From CAYZPW01 sp964480475 (GTDB lineage: Bacteria > B130-G9): a stretch of 22,359 bases of DNA. Made by a program: the position numbers and the translations under genes. The notes under the pieces are model-generated. The model searched no databases, had not been told where the DNA came from, and was given only the letters and a program-made list of their open reading frames with translations. Below are positions 21,771 to 22,359 of the stretch, piece after piece; the first letter of the stretch is position 1; each line of letters begins with the position of its first letter. The DNA lies in the NCBI GenBank assembly GCA_964480475.1, contig CAYZPW010000057.1, forward strand, positions 1-22,359, read 5' to 3'.

Positions 21771-22359
21771 GAAGAACGCCTTCAGTCGAGCACGTCCCGG
21801 TACGATTACGAAAAACTCTCCTGAATGAGACGCTTGCTGATGCAGGGCCGTGGACCCTCCACTTGCCGCTCGTCTCGATGTCAACCAGCCAGTAGTGGTA
21901 AGTAACGCCCGGCTCAACCCCAGTGTCTTTGAACGTATATGAGGCGCCGGACGCTGGCCTGCCTTCTGCAGGGATTAGATCGCTCACCTGGACGTAGTCC
22001 CTCGCGCCCGCAACGTTCCTGAACAGCACAAACCCCGCGTTGTCAATCTCCGCGCCCGTCTCCCACGTCAGCACAATGCTGCCGCGTTCCGCCCGTGCCT
22101 CAAACGACACCAATTGAATGAACGTGCAGCCGAAATACTTGTAGTGGTAGCCCATATCCACCTGGTCGGTGTCGAGGAAGCCATTTACAGCCGTTGAGTA
22201 CTCTGTGTTATTTGGATCACAAAAAGGGTTAGAGCTGGGATCTCCAGTGTCAACGCATGGACTCCATTCTGCCTCGGGCCATCCGGCTTCGTCGTTCTCT
22301 TGTTTCAGAAAATACCCGTCATAATTGGTTTCCCCGCCTCGTGAGCAGAATCGTGGGTC
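21751..22359 (-). CDS. C-terminal part of a secreted beta-helix surface protein (choice-of-anchor Q/FN3-like), N-terminus beyond window
   Basis: The minus frame is open from the right edge for 202 codons to TGA at 21751. It reads NYDGYFLKQENDEAG, then SPCVDTGDPSSNP and DTDQVDMGYHY: the SPCxDxGDP...DMGYHY pattern that closes right-handed beta-helix (choice-of-anchor Q) surface proteins. After it comes a domain with VSFEARAERGSIVLTWET and EIDNAGFVLFRN, common after such helices in secreted proteins and fibronectin-like in pattern. The final RTGTCSTEGVLPACLHP looks unlike a sorting signal, and its end falls in a dispersed repeat, so the natural C-terminus may have been replaced. Probably exported, but the signal peptide would lie outside the window. 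Ligand or function not readable. Confidence 0.8.
   Translation of the reverse strand, partial: DPRFCSRGGETNYDGYFLKQENDEAGWPEAEWSPCVDTGDPSSNPFCDPNNTEYSTAVNGFLDTDQVDMGYHYKYFGCTFIQLVSFEARAERGSIVLTWETGAEIDNAGFVLFRNVAGARDYVQVSDLIPAEGRPASGASYTFKDTGVEPGVTYHYWLVDIETSGKWRVHGPASASVSFRRVFRNRTGTCSTEGVLPACLHP

Overview
This window reads as about 22.4 kb of chromosome from an uncultured, Gram-negative-type bacterium. Most of it is G+C-rich. Housekeeping genes (aroQ, cca, selA, rpsT, two tRNAs) lie between repeat-filled gaps. A parvulin lipoprotein, a polysaccharide-initiating enzyme and a beta-helix surface protein point to an envelope with an outer surface layer. selA implies selenocysteine use. I cannot place the phylum from sequence alone. 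The dispersed short palindromes and heptamer arrays resemble those common in environmental genomes of the PVC/FCB-like and candidate-phylum type.

Layout. (1) 1-1273, minus: N-terminal two thirds or so of a type IIG-like restriction-modification enzyme, cut by the window edge. (2) 1314-1376: two abutting heptamer arrays. (3) 1382-4283, minus: aroQ followed by an unusual fusion of a family-2 glycosyltransferase with a polyprenyl-phosphate sugar-phosphate transferase. (4) 4832-5959, minus: a small protein and a serine dehydrogenase-proteinase-like (Clp-fold) gene with two in-frame amber codons, behind a very good promoter with a palindrome at the predicted transcription start. (5) 6331-9796, plus: a tightly coupled trio of acyl-CoA synthetase-like ligase, FAD oxidoreductase and HExxH metallopeptidase. 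(6) 9840-13056, minus: a Cys-rich DUF6485-like protein, selA and cca, with an inverted repeat that supplies the selA stop codon. (7) 13179-14064: a nucleotidyltransferase remnant and an A+T-rich three-gene islet of tiny proteins, two of them with 21-nt/7-residue repeats, driven by its own promoter. None of the three was recognised. (8) 14159-14577: a repeat element bounded by 13-bp inverted repeats. (9) 14717-16783, plus: yggT and a two-gene ABC-2 exporter. (10) 16808-21299, plus: tRNA-Met, a C4 zinc-ribbon coiled-coil protein, a tandem RNase HI with a dead second domain, a two-domain parvulin lipoprotein, a small membrane protein, tRNA-Thr, and rpsT with a long acidic tail. (11) 21300-22359: a repeat-rich gap and the C-terminal part of a surface protein that runs off the right edge.

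The strongest candidates for something undescribed are the A+T-rich small-protein islet at 13386-14064, the amber-interrupted protease operon at 4832-6062, the ligase/oxidoreductase/metallopeptidase trio, and the S20 protein with its acidic tail.
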